In this document: one piece after another, positions 26,484 to 36,088 of the stretch
Numbering within the stretch: the stretch's first letter is position 1
Layout: each line of letters starts with the position of its first letter
DNA from: Isoptericola peretonis
GTDB lineage: Bacteria > Actinomycetota > Actinomycetes > Actinomycetales > Cellulomonadaceae
Length of the DNA stretch: 64,000 nt
Direction: 5' to 3'
Assembly (NCBI GenBank): GCA_023241745.1
Contig: JALQCY010000006.1
Span: 62,001-126,000 of the forward strand
The notes under the pieces: generated by a model
The model's database searches: none
Seen by the model: the letters and a program-made list of their open reading frames with translations, nothing else
Told to the model about the DNA's origin: nothing
Position numbers and translations under genes: made by a program

Positions 26484-27422
26484 TCAGTCGTCGTCCTGCT
26501 GGGCCAGGAAGCGCTCGAACTCGGCCCCGAGCTCGTCCGCCGTCGGCAGCGGCGCCTGCTCGGCCAGCAGGCTCGGGCGGCCCACCGACCGCGTGAAGGC
26601 GTCGTACTGCTCCTCCAGCGCCCGGACGACGGCCTTCACCTCGGTGGACTCCCCGACCTGCTTCTCGACCTCGATCGTGGCGTCGGCCGCCGCCTCCGCG
26701 AGCTGGCCCGTCGCCAGGTCGAGGCCGGTGGCGCGCTCCACGTGCCGCAGCGCCACGACGGCGGCGGGCGTGTAGCGCGACTGCGCGAGGTAGTGCGGCA
26801 CGTGCACGGTGAACCCGATCGCGTCGTGCCCCGCCTCGCCGAGCCGGTACTCCAGGAGCGCGGCCAGCGAGCCCGGGACCCGCACCGTCCCGAAGAACGA
26901 CGTGTAGTCGTCCACCAGGCCCGGCCGCGTGCCGTGCGCGGTGAGGGACAGCGGGCGGGTGTGGGGCACCCCCATCGGGATCCCGTGGAAGCCCACCGTG
27001 AGCGAGACGTCGAAGCGCTCGACGAGACCCTTCACGGCGGCGACCACCCGCTCCCACTGCAGGTCGGGCTCGGAGCCGTGCAGCAGCAGGAACCCCGTCC
27101 CCTCACGGTCCGCCACGTGGTCGATCGCGAGGTACGGCTCGTCGTAGGCCGACCACCGGTCGGCGTCGAAGGTCATCGCGACCCGCTTCGAGCGGTAGTC
27201 GAGCAGCCGGTCCACGTCGAAGGTCACGAGGCGCGTGGTCGTCAGCTCCCCGGTGACGTGCTCCACCGCGATCTCCCCCGCGGACCCCGCGTCGACGAAC
27301 CCGTCGAGGGCGTGCAGCAGCACGGGTCCGGCGGCGGACGACGGGGCGTCGGGCCCACGGCGGGGCAGGACGCGCGCGACGGCGGCCTCGTCGACCTCGT
27401 AGATGCTCTGCGGGTCCAGCAA
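26484..27422 (-). CDS. PAC2 family protein (proteasome-assembly-chaperone-like)
   Basis: A 312-residue member of the PAC2 family (archaeal PbaB / proteasome assembly chaperone 2 fold), found across actinobacteria, role undefined. Landmarks are the N-terminal LLHALDGFVDAGSAG block and the FHGIPMGVPHTRP motif near 145. The best start is a TTG at 27422 with GAGGAG five bases upstream; no ATG or GTG fits the N-terminal homology. The C-terminal half is helical and acidic. It follows the signalling cassette with a gap of about 130 bases. Confidence 0.88.
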   Translation of the reverse strand: MLDPQSIYEVDEAAVARVLPRRGPDAPSSAAGPVLLHALDGFVDAGSAGEIAVEHVTGELTTTRLVTFDVDRLLDYRSKRVAMTFDADRWSAYDEPYLAIDHVADREGTGFLLLHGSEPDLQWERVVAAVKGLVERFDVSLTVGFHGIPMGVPHTRPLSLTAHGTRPGLVDDYTSFFGTVRVPGSLAALLEYRLGEAGHDAIGFTVHVPHYLAQSRYTPAAVVALRHVERATGLDLATGQLAEAAADATIEVEKQVGESTEVKAVVRALEEQYDAFTRSVGRPSLLAEQAPLPTADELGAEFERFLAQQDDD

Positions 27423-27551
27423 CGGTCTCCTCCTCGGTGCCGCACGCCGTGCCCGGGCGAAGGTCCGCCCGGCTCGGCGCGGCGGGCTCGTGCCCGCAGG
27501 AGTCACAACCGCGCCGCCGCCCGGATCCTTCCCGGCGCGGGATCCCGCTCC

Positions 27552-27992
27552 TCAGCGTCGCGGGAGGCGCACGACCGTGACGAAGAAGTCGTCGATCTGC
27601 CGCACCACCTGGATGAACCGGTCGAAGTCGACCGGCTTCGTCACGTACGCGTTCGCGTGCAGCGAGTACGACCGCAGGACGTCCTCCTCGGCCTCGGACG
27701 TGGTCAGCACGACGACCGGGATGTGCCTGAGCCGCTCGTCGGCCTTCACCGCGGCCAGGACCTCGCGGCCGTCCATCCGCGGGAGGTTGAGGTCGAGCAG
27801 GATGAGGTCGGGCGTCGGCGCCTCGGCGTGCTCCCCCTCCTTGCGCAGGAAGGCCATCGCGCTCACCCCGTCGGCGACGACCGAGAGGCGGTTCGCCACC
27901 TTGTGCTCCTCGAACGCCTCGCGGGTCATGAGCACGTCGCCGGGGTCGTCCTCGACGAGGAGGACCTCGATGCCCGCCTGTTGGTCCGCCAT
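27552..27992 (-). CDS. Stand-alone response regulator (Rcp1/CheY-like)
   Basis: A 146-residue receiver-only protein. The phospho-acceptor is D67 in LLDLNLP, with the acidic pair EDD at 14-16 and K120 in VTKPVD. The VEDDPGDVLMTREAF start is typical of the Rcp1 type that partners phytochrome-like histidine kinases. No output domain is present. The ATG at 27992 is preceded by GGGGAG. It lies 78 bases downstream of the histidine kinase on the same strand and is its likely partner. Confidence 0.9.
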   Translation of the reverse strand: MADQQAGIEVLLVEDDPGDVLMTREAFEEHKVANRLSVVADGVSAMAFLRKEGEHAEAPTPDLILLDLNLPRMDGREVLAAVKADERLRHIPVVVLTTSEAEEDVLRSYSLHANAYVTKPVDFDRFIQVVRQIDDFFVTVVRLPRR

Positions 27993-28070
27993 GCCCACTC
28001 CCCGTCGTCGAGCACCCCGGTCGGGCGCACGGTCCGATGCGTCGTCGCAGGTCAGCGACGTGCACCGAGC

Positions 28071-29278
<1,208 letters not shown>

Positions 29279-29282
<4 letters not shown>

Positions 29283-30703
29283 GGTCGGGCCCACTCGGCC
29301 GAGTCCGCGAGCGTCGACGAACGCTCCCCCAGGTAGGGCGTGTCGTGCCCGGTCCAGCCGACGACCAGGAGCGCCGCGTCGTCGGTGAGCGCGCCGCCGT
29401 GCAGCGCGCGCACCCGCCGCAGGACCCGCTCGACCACGCCGACGATGCCGTGGCGCCCCACGTCGTCGCGCACCAGCTCGTGCAGACCGGACTGCCCCAG
29501 CCGGGGCACGCGGCGCCGCAGCGGGCCCACGCGCGCGGGCCCCTCGTCGTGCAGCGTGGCCAGCTCCAGCGCGTCCCGGCCCAGCCCGTCCAGCTCCGGT
29601 GACATCGCGCCGTCGCGCACGGCGGGCACCGGCCCGCCGCCCTGCACCTCGGCCTCGACCAGCCCGTCGGTGTAGAGCATCAGGGCGAAGGGGCCGTCGA
29701 GGGCGATCCTGCGGGGCTCCCACCCCCCGTCGACCGGTACCCCGAGGGCCCGGCCGCGACCCGTCGGCGCCAGGAGCTCGCACCGCAGACCTCCGACCGG
29801 CCCGGTGATGAGCAGCGGCGGCAGGTGCCCGGCCAGGTAGACGTCGACGCCGGCGCGGTCGGGGGACACGACCACCTGGCACAGGGTGACGAACACCTCC
29901 GGCCGGGCACGCTCCGTGAGCAGGACACGTTCCAGGTGCTCGAGGATGCGCTCGGGCGCCGTGCCGGTCAGCACGAGGGTCCGCCACGCGGTCCGCAACG
30001 TCGCACCGAGGGCCGCCTCGTCCGGTCCGTGACCCGCCACGTCGCCCACGACGGACAGGACCGAGCCGTCGGGGCGCTCCACCGTGTCGAAGAAGTCGCC
30101 CCCCAGGAGGCCGCCGCCGCCCGGCAGGTAGCCGACCATCACCGAGATGCGCTCGTCGTCCACGAGCGGGTTGGGCAGCAGCGCCCGCTCGAGCCGCGCC
30201 GTCTCCTCCGCCCGCACCGCGCTGCGGTACAGGGCGCGCTGCTGGGCCGCGGAGCGACGCCGCTGCAGCGCGTAGCGCAGGGACCTGCCGAGGAGCCCCG
30301 AGTCGGTCTCCCCCTTGACCAGGTAGTCGTCGGCACCCGCGGCCACCGCCTGCAGCCCCTGGTCGCCGCCGGTGAGACCGGTGAGCACCACGAGGGCGGG
30401 CACGTCGTGCACGCGCTCCGCGACCTCCCGCAGCCGCGAGACCGCCGTCAGCCCGACGGCGTCCGGCAGCCCGAGGTCCAGCAGGACGCAGTCGACGCCG
30501 GGGCTGCCGCCGGGACGCGACAGCGCCTCCACGGCGTCGGCGACCGATCGCGCCCGGCGCAGGACGACGGGCACCTCGGCGTCCTCCAGCAGTTCCGTGA
30601 CCAGCAGCGCGTCCCCGTCGTCGTCCTCGACGAGGAGCACGGTCGCCGTCACGTCCTCGGCCGGCCCCTCGGACCCGGCTCGCAGGACGTCGCCGCTGCT
30701 CAT
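29279..30703 (-). CDS. Receiver-SpoIIE (PP2C) phosphatase, RsbU/RssB-like
   Basis: A 474-residue two-domain regulator. Residues 20-140 form a receiver domain with D76 in LLDLGLPD and K130; after a helical linker comes a PP2C-type phosphatase with GGDFFD (201-206), GDVAGHG (220-226), MLYTDGLVE and TDDAALLV metal-binding motifs. Such proteins dephosphorylate anti-anti-sigma factors to release stress sigma factors. A -10-like TAGGAT ends seven bases before the ATG, predicting a leaderless message. It heads the operon with the histidine kinase and response regulator. No anti-sigma factor gene is in the window. Confidence 0.92.
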
Positions 30704-30710
30704 GGGCCAG

Positions 30711-30716
30711 ATCCTA
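30711..30716 (-). promoter_or_regulatory. -10 element of the SpoIIE-HK-RR operon
   Basis: TAGGAT on the minus strand, seven bases upstream of the ATG at 30703; the predicted transcript starts at or next to the start codon. Confidence 0.55.
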
Positions 30717-30873
30717 GCCCGGGGGTGCCCGGCGCGGGCGTGCCCTGGGCCCGGCGCGTCGCCGCTCACTCCCGGACGTGGCCTCCGGGAGGCGCCCGCA
30801 TCTGCAATGATGGTCCGCCGCACCGGGGCCGCGCCTCCGTTCGAGCGCGGCGCGAAGGACGCTGGGAGGATGC

Positions 30874-33186
30874 GTGGCAGGCAGGCACGACGAGCTGGCA
30901 CGCGAGCAGGAGGTCGTCGACGGCCTCTACGCCCGTCTGGACGAGCTGCGGCGGCAGACGCGCGACCGTCTGGTGGAGGTCCGCCGCTCGGGCCCCTCGG
31001 GGTCGCCGCAGAACCGCAGCGAGCGGGACGCGTTCGCCACGCTCTACGAGGACCGCGTGGCGCAGCTCGACGCCGTCGAGGACCGGCTCGCGTTCGGTCG
31101 CCTCGACCTCGACGACGGCGCGACCCGGTACGTGGGGCGCATCGGCCTGGCCGACGCCGAGCACCGGTCGCTGCTGACCGACTGGCGCGCGCCCGCGGCC
31201 ACGCCGTTCTACCGGGCCACGGCCCTGCACCCCGCCGGCGTCCGGCGGCGGCGTCACCTGGTGACCACCCGGCGCAGCGTGACGGGGCTCGAGGACGAGG
31301 TGCTCGACCTCGACGCGCTGCAGCACGCGGACGACGGCGGGACCGACGGAACCCTCGCCGCGTCGACGCTGTCGGGCGAGGGCGCCCTGCTCGCGTCCCT
31401 CGCCTCGCGACGCACGGGGCGCATGACCGACATCGTCGCGACGATCCAGGCCGAGCAGGACCGCATCATCCGCGCAGACCTGCCGGGCGCCCTCGTCGTC
31501 CAGGGCGGCCCCGGCACCGGCAAGACGGCCGTCGCGCTGCACCGCGCGGCCTACCTCCTGTACGCCCACCGCCGGGTCCTGGAGCGCAGCGGCGTGCTGC
31601 TCGTCGGGCCGAGCCGGGCCTTCCTGCGCTACATCGACCAGGTGCTCCCCTCGCTCGGCGAGACCGGCGTGGTGGCGACGACGGTGGGAGAGCTGCTGCC
31701 CGGGGTGCGGGCCACCGCCGTCGACGGCCCCGCCGCCACCGAGATCAAGGGCCGTCTCCTGTGGCGCGACGTCGTGCGGCGCGCGGTCCGCGCCCGCGAA
31801 CGGGTCCCGGCCCGGGACGTCCGGTTCCGGCTCGAGGGCTACGACCTCGTGGTGCGCCGCCGCGACGTGCGGGACGCCCTCGCCCGCGCCCGACGCACCC
31901 ACAAGCCGCACAACGAGGCCCGGGCGACGTTCGTGCGCGACATGCTCTCGCGGCTGGTCGACCAGTACCGCGCGGCCACGGACGCCGAGCTGGCGCCCGA
32001 GGACGTCGCGATGGTCACCGAGGACCTGCGCTCGCACCGGGACGTGCGCGTCGCCCTCAACCTCGCGTGGTTCCCGATCTCGCCCGAGAAGCTCGTCGCC
32101 GACCTCTTCGCCAAGCCGCACCGCCTCGCCGAGGCGGCGCCCGAGCTCTCGGCGGCCGAGCGCGCCACCCTCCGCCGCGACCCGGGTGCGCCGTGGACCG
32201 AGGCGGACGTCCCGCTGCTCGACGAGGCCGCGGAGCTGCTGGGCGAGGACGACTCGATCGCCCGCGCCGAGGCGCGGGCGCGCGCGTCCGAGCGCGCGGC
32301 GGAGCTCGAGTACGCCCGCTCGGTGCTCGAGGCCACGGGCGCGGGCGGCGGCCTGGTGGACGCCGAGACCCTGGCCTCCCGCTTCGAGGCGACCGGCCCC
32401 CGGCTCACGACCGCCGAGCGCGCCGCGGAGGACCGCACCTGGACGTACGGCCACGTCGTGGTGGACGAGGCGCAGGAGCTCTCTCCGATGGCCTGGCGGA
32501 TGCTGGTGCGGCGCGTGCCGACCCGCTCGATGACCATCGTGGGCGACGTCGCGCAGACCTCGTCCGCGGCGGGGGCGCGGTCGTGGGCCGACGCGCTCGA
32601 CCCGGTCCTCGGCGACTCGTGGCGTCTCGAGGAGCTCACCGTCAGCTACCGCACGCCGGCCCAGGTCGCCGACGCCGCGCAGCGCATGGCCACCGCCGCC
32701 GCCCTGCCGACCTCGCCGCTGACGGCGGCGCGGGAGGTCGAGGGTGCGCTCGAGCTCAGCCGGGTCACCCCGTCGGGCCCGGCGCGGCCGGCGCTGGTGC
32801 AGAGGACCCTGGACCAGGTGACGTCCCTGGCGGGCGAGTTCGTCGGAGCCGACGGCAGCGGCCGCGTCGCGGTGATCGCGGCGGCCGACCAGGTCGGTGC
32901 GCTGCGCCAGGCGGTGGACTCGGTGCTGCCCGGTGCGCTCGGTCCCGAGGAGGCCGCGCGGCTTCTCGGGCAGCGCCCGGAGGACGCGCAGGTGCTCGTG
33001 CTCGACCCGCGCGAGGCCAAGGGGCTGGAGTTCGACGCCGTCGTGCTGGTCGAGCCCGCGGCCGTCACCGAAGGGCCCGGCGGGGCGTCCGACCTGTACG
33101 TCGCGATGACCCGGCCGACCCAGCGCCTCGTCGTCGTGCACGAGCGGCCGCTGCCCGCCGGCATCGTGGAGCTCGCCGCGGCGTGA
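30874..33186 (+). CDS. helD: HelD-like superfamily 1 helicase (RNA polymerase recycling)
   Basis: A 770-residue UvrD/Rep-type helicase of the HelD group, which in Bacillus and Mycobacterium releases stalled RNA polymerase from DNA. The N-terminal coiled-coil arm (first about 90 residues, ELAREQEVVDGLYARLDELR) precedes a split ATPase core: Walker A GGPGTGKT at 211-218, VVDEAQELSPM (Walker B), GDVAQTSS, and YVAMTRPTQRL near the end. The GTG at 30874 has GGGAGG six bases upstream. It is divergent from the SpoIIE operon across 170 bases. Confidence 0.9.
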   Translation: MAGRHDELAREQEVVDGLYARLDELRRQTRDRLVEVRRSGPSGSPQNRSERDAFATLYEDRVAQLDAVEDRLAFGRLDLDDGATRYVGRIGLADAEHRSLLTDWRAPAATPFYRATALHPAGVRRRRHLVTTRRSVTGLEDEVLDLDALQHADDGGTDGTLAASTLSGEGALLASLASRRTGRMTDIVATIQAEQDRIIRADLPGALVVQGGPGTGKTAVALHRAAYLLYAHRRVLERSGVLLVGPSRAFLRYIDQVLPSLGETGVVATTVGELLPGVRATAVDGPAATEIKGRLLWRDVVRRAVRARERVPARDVRFRLEGYDLVVRRRDVRDALARARRTHKPHNEARATFVRDMLSRLVDQYRAATDAELAPEDVAMVTEDLRSHRDVRVALNLAWFPISPEKLVADLFAKPHRLAEAAPELSAAERATLRRDPGAPWTEADVPLLDEAAELLGEDDSIARAEARARASERAAELEYARSVLEATGAGGGLVDAETLASRFEATGPRLTTAERAAEDRTWTYGHVVVDEAQELSPMAWRMLVRRVPTRSMTIVGDVAQTSSAAGARSWADALDPVLGDSWRLEELTVSYRTPAQVADAAQRMATAAALPTSPLTAAREVEGALELSRVTPSGPARPALVQRTLDQVTSLAGEFVGADGSGRVAVIAAADQVGALRQAVDSVLPGALGPEEAARLLGQRPEDAQVLVLDPREAKGLEFDAVVLVEPAAVTEGPGGASDLYVAMTRPTQRLVVVHERPLPAGIVELAAA

Positions 33187-33217
33187 GACGCGTTTGTGGG
33201 CGCGTGCCCGCACGGCG

Positions 33218-33223
33218 CACCAT
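33218..33223 (+). promoter_or_regulatory. -10-like element of serA
   Basis: CACCAT ends six bases before the GTG at 33230. It keeps the A2 and T6 of the consensus and the same spacing as the other leaderless candidates here. Weak on its own. Confidence 0.35.
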
Positions 33224-33229
33224 GGGCTC

Positions 33230-34468
33230 GTGCTGCGAGCCCTCCTTCTCGAGAACGTCCACCCTGTCGCTGCCCAGAATCTTCGTGATGCGGGCATCGA
33301 CGTCGTCACGCGCCCCGGCGCGCTCGACGAGGCCGAGCTGATCGAGTCCCTCGCGGACTTCCAGATCCTCGGCATCCGGTCCAAGACCACCGTGACCCGC
33401 AAGGTCCTGGAGAGCGTCCCCGGCCTGCAGGCCGTCGGCACCTTCTCCATCGGTACCAACCAGATCGACCTCGAGGCCGCGGCGGCCCACGGGGTCGCGG
33501 TGTTCAACGCGCCGTACTCCAACACGCGCTCCGTCGTGGAGCTCGCGATCTCGGAGATCATCGCGCTGACCCGTCGCCTCACGGTGCGCGACAAGGCGCT
33601 GCACGACGGGGTCTGGGACAAGACCGCCGACGGCTCGCACGAGGTCCGCGGCCGGACGCTGGGCATCATCGGCTACGGGAACATCGGCTCCCAGCTCTCG
33701 GTGCTCGCGGAGAACCTCGGCATGCGCGTCGTGTTCTACGACACCGCCGAGAAGCTGGCGCTCGGCAACGCGCACCGCGTGGAGACCGTCGAGGAGCTGC
33801 TCGCGCAGGCCGACGCCGTGACGATCCACGTGGACGGGCGGCCGGGCAACGCCGGGCTCTTCGGGGCCGACCTGTTCGCCGGGATGAAGCCGGGCGCGAT
33901 CTTCCTGAACCTGTCCCGCGGGTTCGTCGTGGACGTCGAGGCACTGCGCGAGAACATCCTCTCGGGGCATCTCGGCGGCGCGGCCGTCGACGTCTTCCCG
34001 ACCGAGCCCAAGAAGCGTGGCGACGAGTTCACGTCGCCGCTGCGGGGGCTGCCGAACGTCATCCTCACGCCGCACGTCGGCGGTTCGACGGAGGAGGCCC
34101 AGGAGGCGATCGGCGAGTTCGTGTCCAAGAAGGTGCGCGACTTCGTGGCCACCGGGTCGACGACGCTCTCGGTGAACCTGCCGAACCTGCAGCTCGCCCA
34201 CACCGGCGTCGGCCGCATCATGCTGCTGCACCGCAACGTGCCCGGCGTCCTCGCGCGGGTCAACCAGGTGTTCGCCGACCACGGTGCCAACATCGAGGCG
34301 CAGATGCTCGCCACGCGGGGCGAGATCGGCTACGTGGTCACCGACATCTCCGACGTCACGCAGCGCGGCGCCTCGGCGAAGCTGCAGGCGATGGACTCCA
34401 CGATCCGGCTGCGCATCCGCGACGCGTTCGAGCGCCCGGAGTTCCCGCCCGGGCCAGCCGCCGGCTGA
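33230..34468 (+). CDS. serA: D-3-phosphoglycerate dehydrogenase, short E. coli type
   Basis: Oxidises 3-phosphoglycerate with NAD to start serine biosynthesis; 412 residues. The NAD motif GYGNIG is at 148-153, SNTRSVVEL at 98-106, VDVFPTEP, and the catalytic TPHVGGST histidine; a C-terminal ACT domain begins near 337 (HRNVPGVLARVN). It aligns end to end with the 410-residue E. coli enzyme and lacks the extra domain of the 528-residue type usual in actinobacteria. The GTG at 33230 fits the E. coli-type N-terminus and a CACCAT hexamer six bases before it; a GTG at 33194 would add 12 residues. Confidence 0.93.
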   Translation: MLRALLLENVHPVAAQNLRDAGIDVVTRPGALDEAELIESLADFQILGIRSKTTVTRKVLESVPGLQAVGTFSIGTNQIDLEAAAAHGVAVFNAPYSNTRSVVELAISEIIALTRRLTVRDKALHDGVWDKTADGSHEVRGRTLGIIGYGNIGSQLSVLAENLGMRVVFYDTAEKLALGNAHRVETVEELLAQADAVTIHVDGRPGNAGLFGADLFAGMKPGAIFLNLSRGFVVDVEALRENILSGHLGGAAVDVFPTEPKKRGDEFTSPLRGLPNVILTPHVGGSTEEAQEAIGEFVSKKVRDFVATGSTTLSVNLPNLQLAHTGVGRIMLLHRNVPGVLARVNQVFADHGANIEAQMLATRGEIGYVVTDISDVTQRGASAKLQAMDSTIRLRIRDAFERPEFPPGPAAG

Positions 34469-34485
34469 CGCCGGCCGACGGACCA

Positions 34486-34533
34486 GACGCGCGAAGGGCG
34501 CCCCCGGAGCTCCGGGGGCGCCCTTCGCGCGTC
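34486..34533. terminator. 48-bp perfect palindrome, bidirectional terminator
   Basis: Two 24-base arms, centred on GGAGCTCC, are exact complements over the whole 48 bases. It lies between the convergent serA and DUF5302 genes, 18 bases after the serA stop. A very stable bidirectional terminator is the simplest reading. Confidence 0.85.
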
Positions 34534-34545
34534 GAGGCCATGTCC

Positions 34546-34728
34546 TCAGCCGGACTTGCGGCGGAACATCTTCTGCACCGGGCCGGCCGTCTCCGAGCCG
34601 TGCACCTGACCGGTGTTCCCGTCCTTGCCGGTGGTCGGGTGGCTGGCGGCGTTCTTCTTCTCCAGCGCCTCGCGGAAGCGCGCCTTCGTGTCCTCGCTGG
34701 GCTTCGCCCGGGAATCGTCCGTCGTCAT
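34546..34728 (-). CDS. DUF5302 small protein
   Basis: A 60-residue hydrophilic protein. It matches the actinobacterial DUF5302 pattern: MTTD start, KARFREALEKKNA helix, a Gly/His-rich middle and a terminal MFRRKSG. The ATG has GAGGTG seven bases upstream. No function is known. The 137 bases between it and nrdR contain a 7-bp inverted repeat (TTCGCCC/GGGCGAA, 34834-34852) that may end nrdR transcription. Confidence 0.8.
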   Translation of the reverse strand: MTTDDSRAKPSEDTKARFREALEKKNAASHPTTGKDGNTGQVHGSETAGPVQKMFRRKSG

Positions 34729-34865
34729 CACGATCACCTCGTCGTCGTCGGGGTGGACGTGCTCGCACGGCGGACCGCGCAGCACCTGGTTGTCGCCCAG
34801 CATGCTGCACGACCGCGTGGGACGCCAGAGCATTTCGCCCGGAGCGGGCGAACCTGGGCGGACGC

Positions 34866-35360
34866 TCAGCGCGCCCCGTCGCGACCCGCGGCGGCCGGCT
34901 CGCCGTCACGTGCCTCGCGCTCCGCGCGGAGCGACGTGATCGCGCTCTCGAAGTCCTCGAGCGACTCGAAGGACTGGTAGACGCTGGCGAACCGGAGGTA
35001 GGCGACCTCGTCGAGCTCCCGCAGGGGCCCGAGGATCGCGAGGCCCACCTCGTTCGCCTCGATCTCGGGACGGCCGGACGCGCGCAGCGTCTCCTCCACC
35101 TTCTGCGCCAGCAGGGCGAGGTCGTCCGAGCTCACCGGCCGGCCCTGGCAGGCCTTGCGGACCCCCGCCACGACCTTGTCGCGGCTGAAGGGCTCGGTCA
35201 CCCCGGACCGCTTGGCGACCGACAGGCTGGCCGTCTCGATCGTGGTGAAACGACGCTGGCACGCGGGGCACTGCCGCCGCCGGCGGATGGACGAGCCGTC
35301 GTCGGAGGTGCGCGAGTCGACGACTCGCGAGTCCGCGTGACGGCAGAACGGGCAGTGCAT
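34866..35360 (-). CDS. nrdR: Transcriptional repressor NrdR
   Basis: A zinc-finger and ATP-cone repressor of ribonucleotide reductase genes; 164 residues. Zinc ligands are C3, C6, C31 and C34 in MHCPFC and QCPAC; the ATP-cone covers about 46-136 (VTEPFSRDKVVAGVRKAC...). AGGAG precedes the ATG. No nrd gene or NrdR box pair was seen in this window, so its targets lie elsewhere. It is downstream of the LysM gene on the same strand (124-base gap). Confidence 0.96.
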   Translation of the reverse strand: MHCPFCRHADSRVVDSRTSDDGSSIRRRRQCPACQRRFTTIETASLSVAKRSGVTEPFSRDKVVAGVRKACQGRPVSSDDLALLAQKVEETLRASGRPEIEANEVGLAILGPLRELDEVAYLRFASVYQSFESLEDFESAITSLRAEREARDGEPAAAGRDGAR

Positions 35361-35484
35361 CGCTGGTCTCCTGCGCTCGGCTCCGGACCGGCGCCCGGCT
35401 GCCCGACAAAGTAGGCGGGGCGCGACGCCCGGCGCAAGCAGGTCCATCCTGCCATCGTCGGCGCCCGCCGCTGTGCCCGGCCGT

Positions 35485-35823
35485 TCAGTCCAGGGGCAGG
35501 ATCACCATCTGGCCGGTCCGGAGCTCCGCGCTCGTCAGGCCGTTGAGCTCGCGCAGGTCGGCGACGACGTCACGCAGGTCCTCGCCCGACTCGCGCACCG
35601 CGGTCGCGTACTGCCAGAGGGTCTCGCCCGGGGCCACCGTGTGCAGCCGCACCGGCACGCCCCCGCCCGGGGACTCGGCGACGGCGCGCTGCCCGACCAG
35701 GCCGACCGCGACCAGCACCACGAGGACGAGCGCCGCGATCACCACCCGGCCCCTCCGGGTGAGCCGGAGCCCACCGAGGCCGAGGAATCCCGGTGCGTCG
35801 CTGGTGCTGCGAGGGTTCTGCAT
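35485..35823 (-). CDS. LysM membrane protein, candidate SOS cell-division inhibitor
   Basis: A 112-residue bitopic protein: basic N-terminus, one membrane helix at about 27-47, and a C-terminal LysM peptidoglycan-binding domain at about 60-110 (TVAPGETLWQYA...LRTGQMVILPLD). The ATG at 35823 has CGGAGG upstream. It is divergent from lexA across a region with four LexA-like boxes. This is the architecture and position of Bacillus YneA and Mycobacterium ChiZ (Rv2719c), SOS-induced proteins that delay division. Function here is inferred from that parallel. Confidence 0.82.
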   Translation of the reverse strand: MQNPRSTSDAPGFLGLGGLRLTRRGRVVIAALVLVVLVAVGLVGQRAVAESPGGGVPVRLHTVAPGETLWQYATAVRESGEDLRDVVADLRELNGLTSAELRTGQMVILPLD

Positions 35824-35888
35824 CGTCCTGCCTCCGGTCCACGTCGCGTCGCCGCCCGGGGCGGCATCGTCGTCGAGCTTCCGCTCTT

Positions 35889-35932
35889 CGAACTGCTGTA
35901 CGTCGAACACCTGTACGTCGAACTGATGTACT
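35889..35932. promoter_or_regulatory. Three tandem LexA-like boxes, 15-bp period
   Basis: CGAAC-N4-GTACG at 35889-35902, CGAAC-N4-GTACG at 35904-35917 and CGAAC-N4-GTACT at 35919-35932. Each keeps one perfect half-site and has one or two mismatches in the other (consensus CGAAC-N4-GTTCG). They lie 66-109 bases before the LysM start. Confidence 0.65.
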
Positions 35933-35970
35933 AGGTGTACCACGTCCCCGCGACACGGTCGAGGCCTGAT

Positions 35971-35984
35971 CGAACAGATGTTTG
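35971..35984. promoter_or_regulatory. LexA box overlapping the lexA promoter
   Basis: CGAACAGATGTTTG differs from CGAAC-N4-GTTCG at one base and overlaps the -35 hexamer of lexA, the expected place for autorepression. Confidence 0.8.
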
Positions 35985-36010
35985 ATGTCGGCCGCGAACT
36001 GGCCTACAGT
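35982..36010 (+). promoter_or_regulatory. lexA promoter
   Basis: TTGATG (35982-35987), 17 bases, TACAGT (36005-36010): a near-consensus sigma-70-type promoter with ideal spacing, 79 bases before the lexA ATG. Confidence 0.7.
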
Positions 36011-36088
36011 GACCAGCAGCGCGATGGAAGGTTTGTCGGATTTCATCGGCCCGTCCGCGGGCCGCGCCCCTGGAGGACGGAGAACGCG

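Noticed and set aside
35824..35943. Longer start for the LysM protein (40 extra residues with a FDVQ repeat)
   Set aside because: The repeat-like residues are simply the translation of the 15-bp LexA-like repeats, and the ATG at 35823 has a proper ribosome site.
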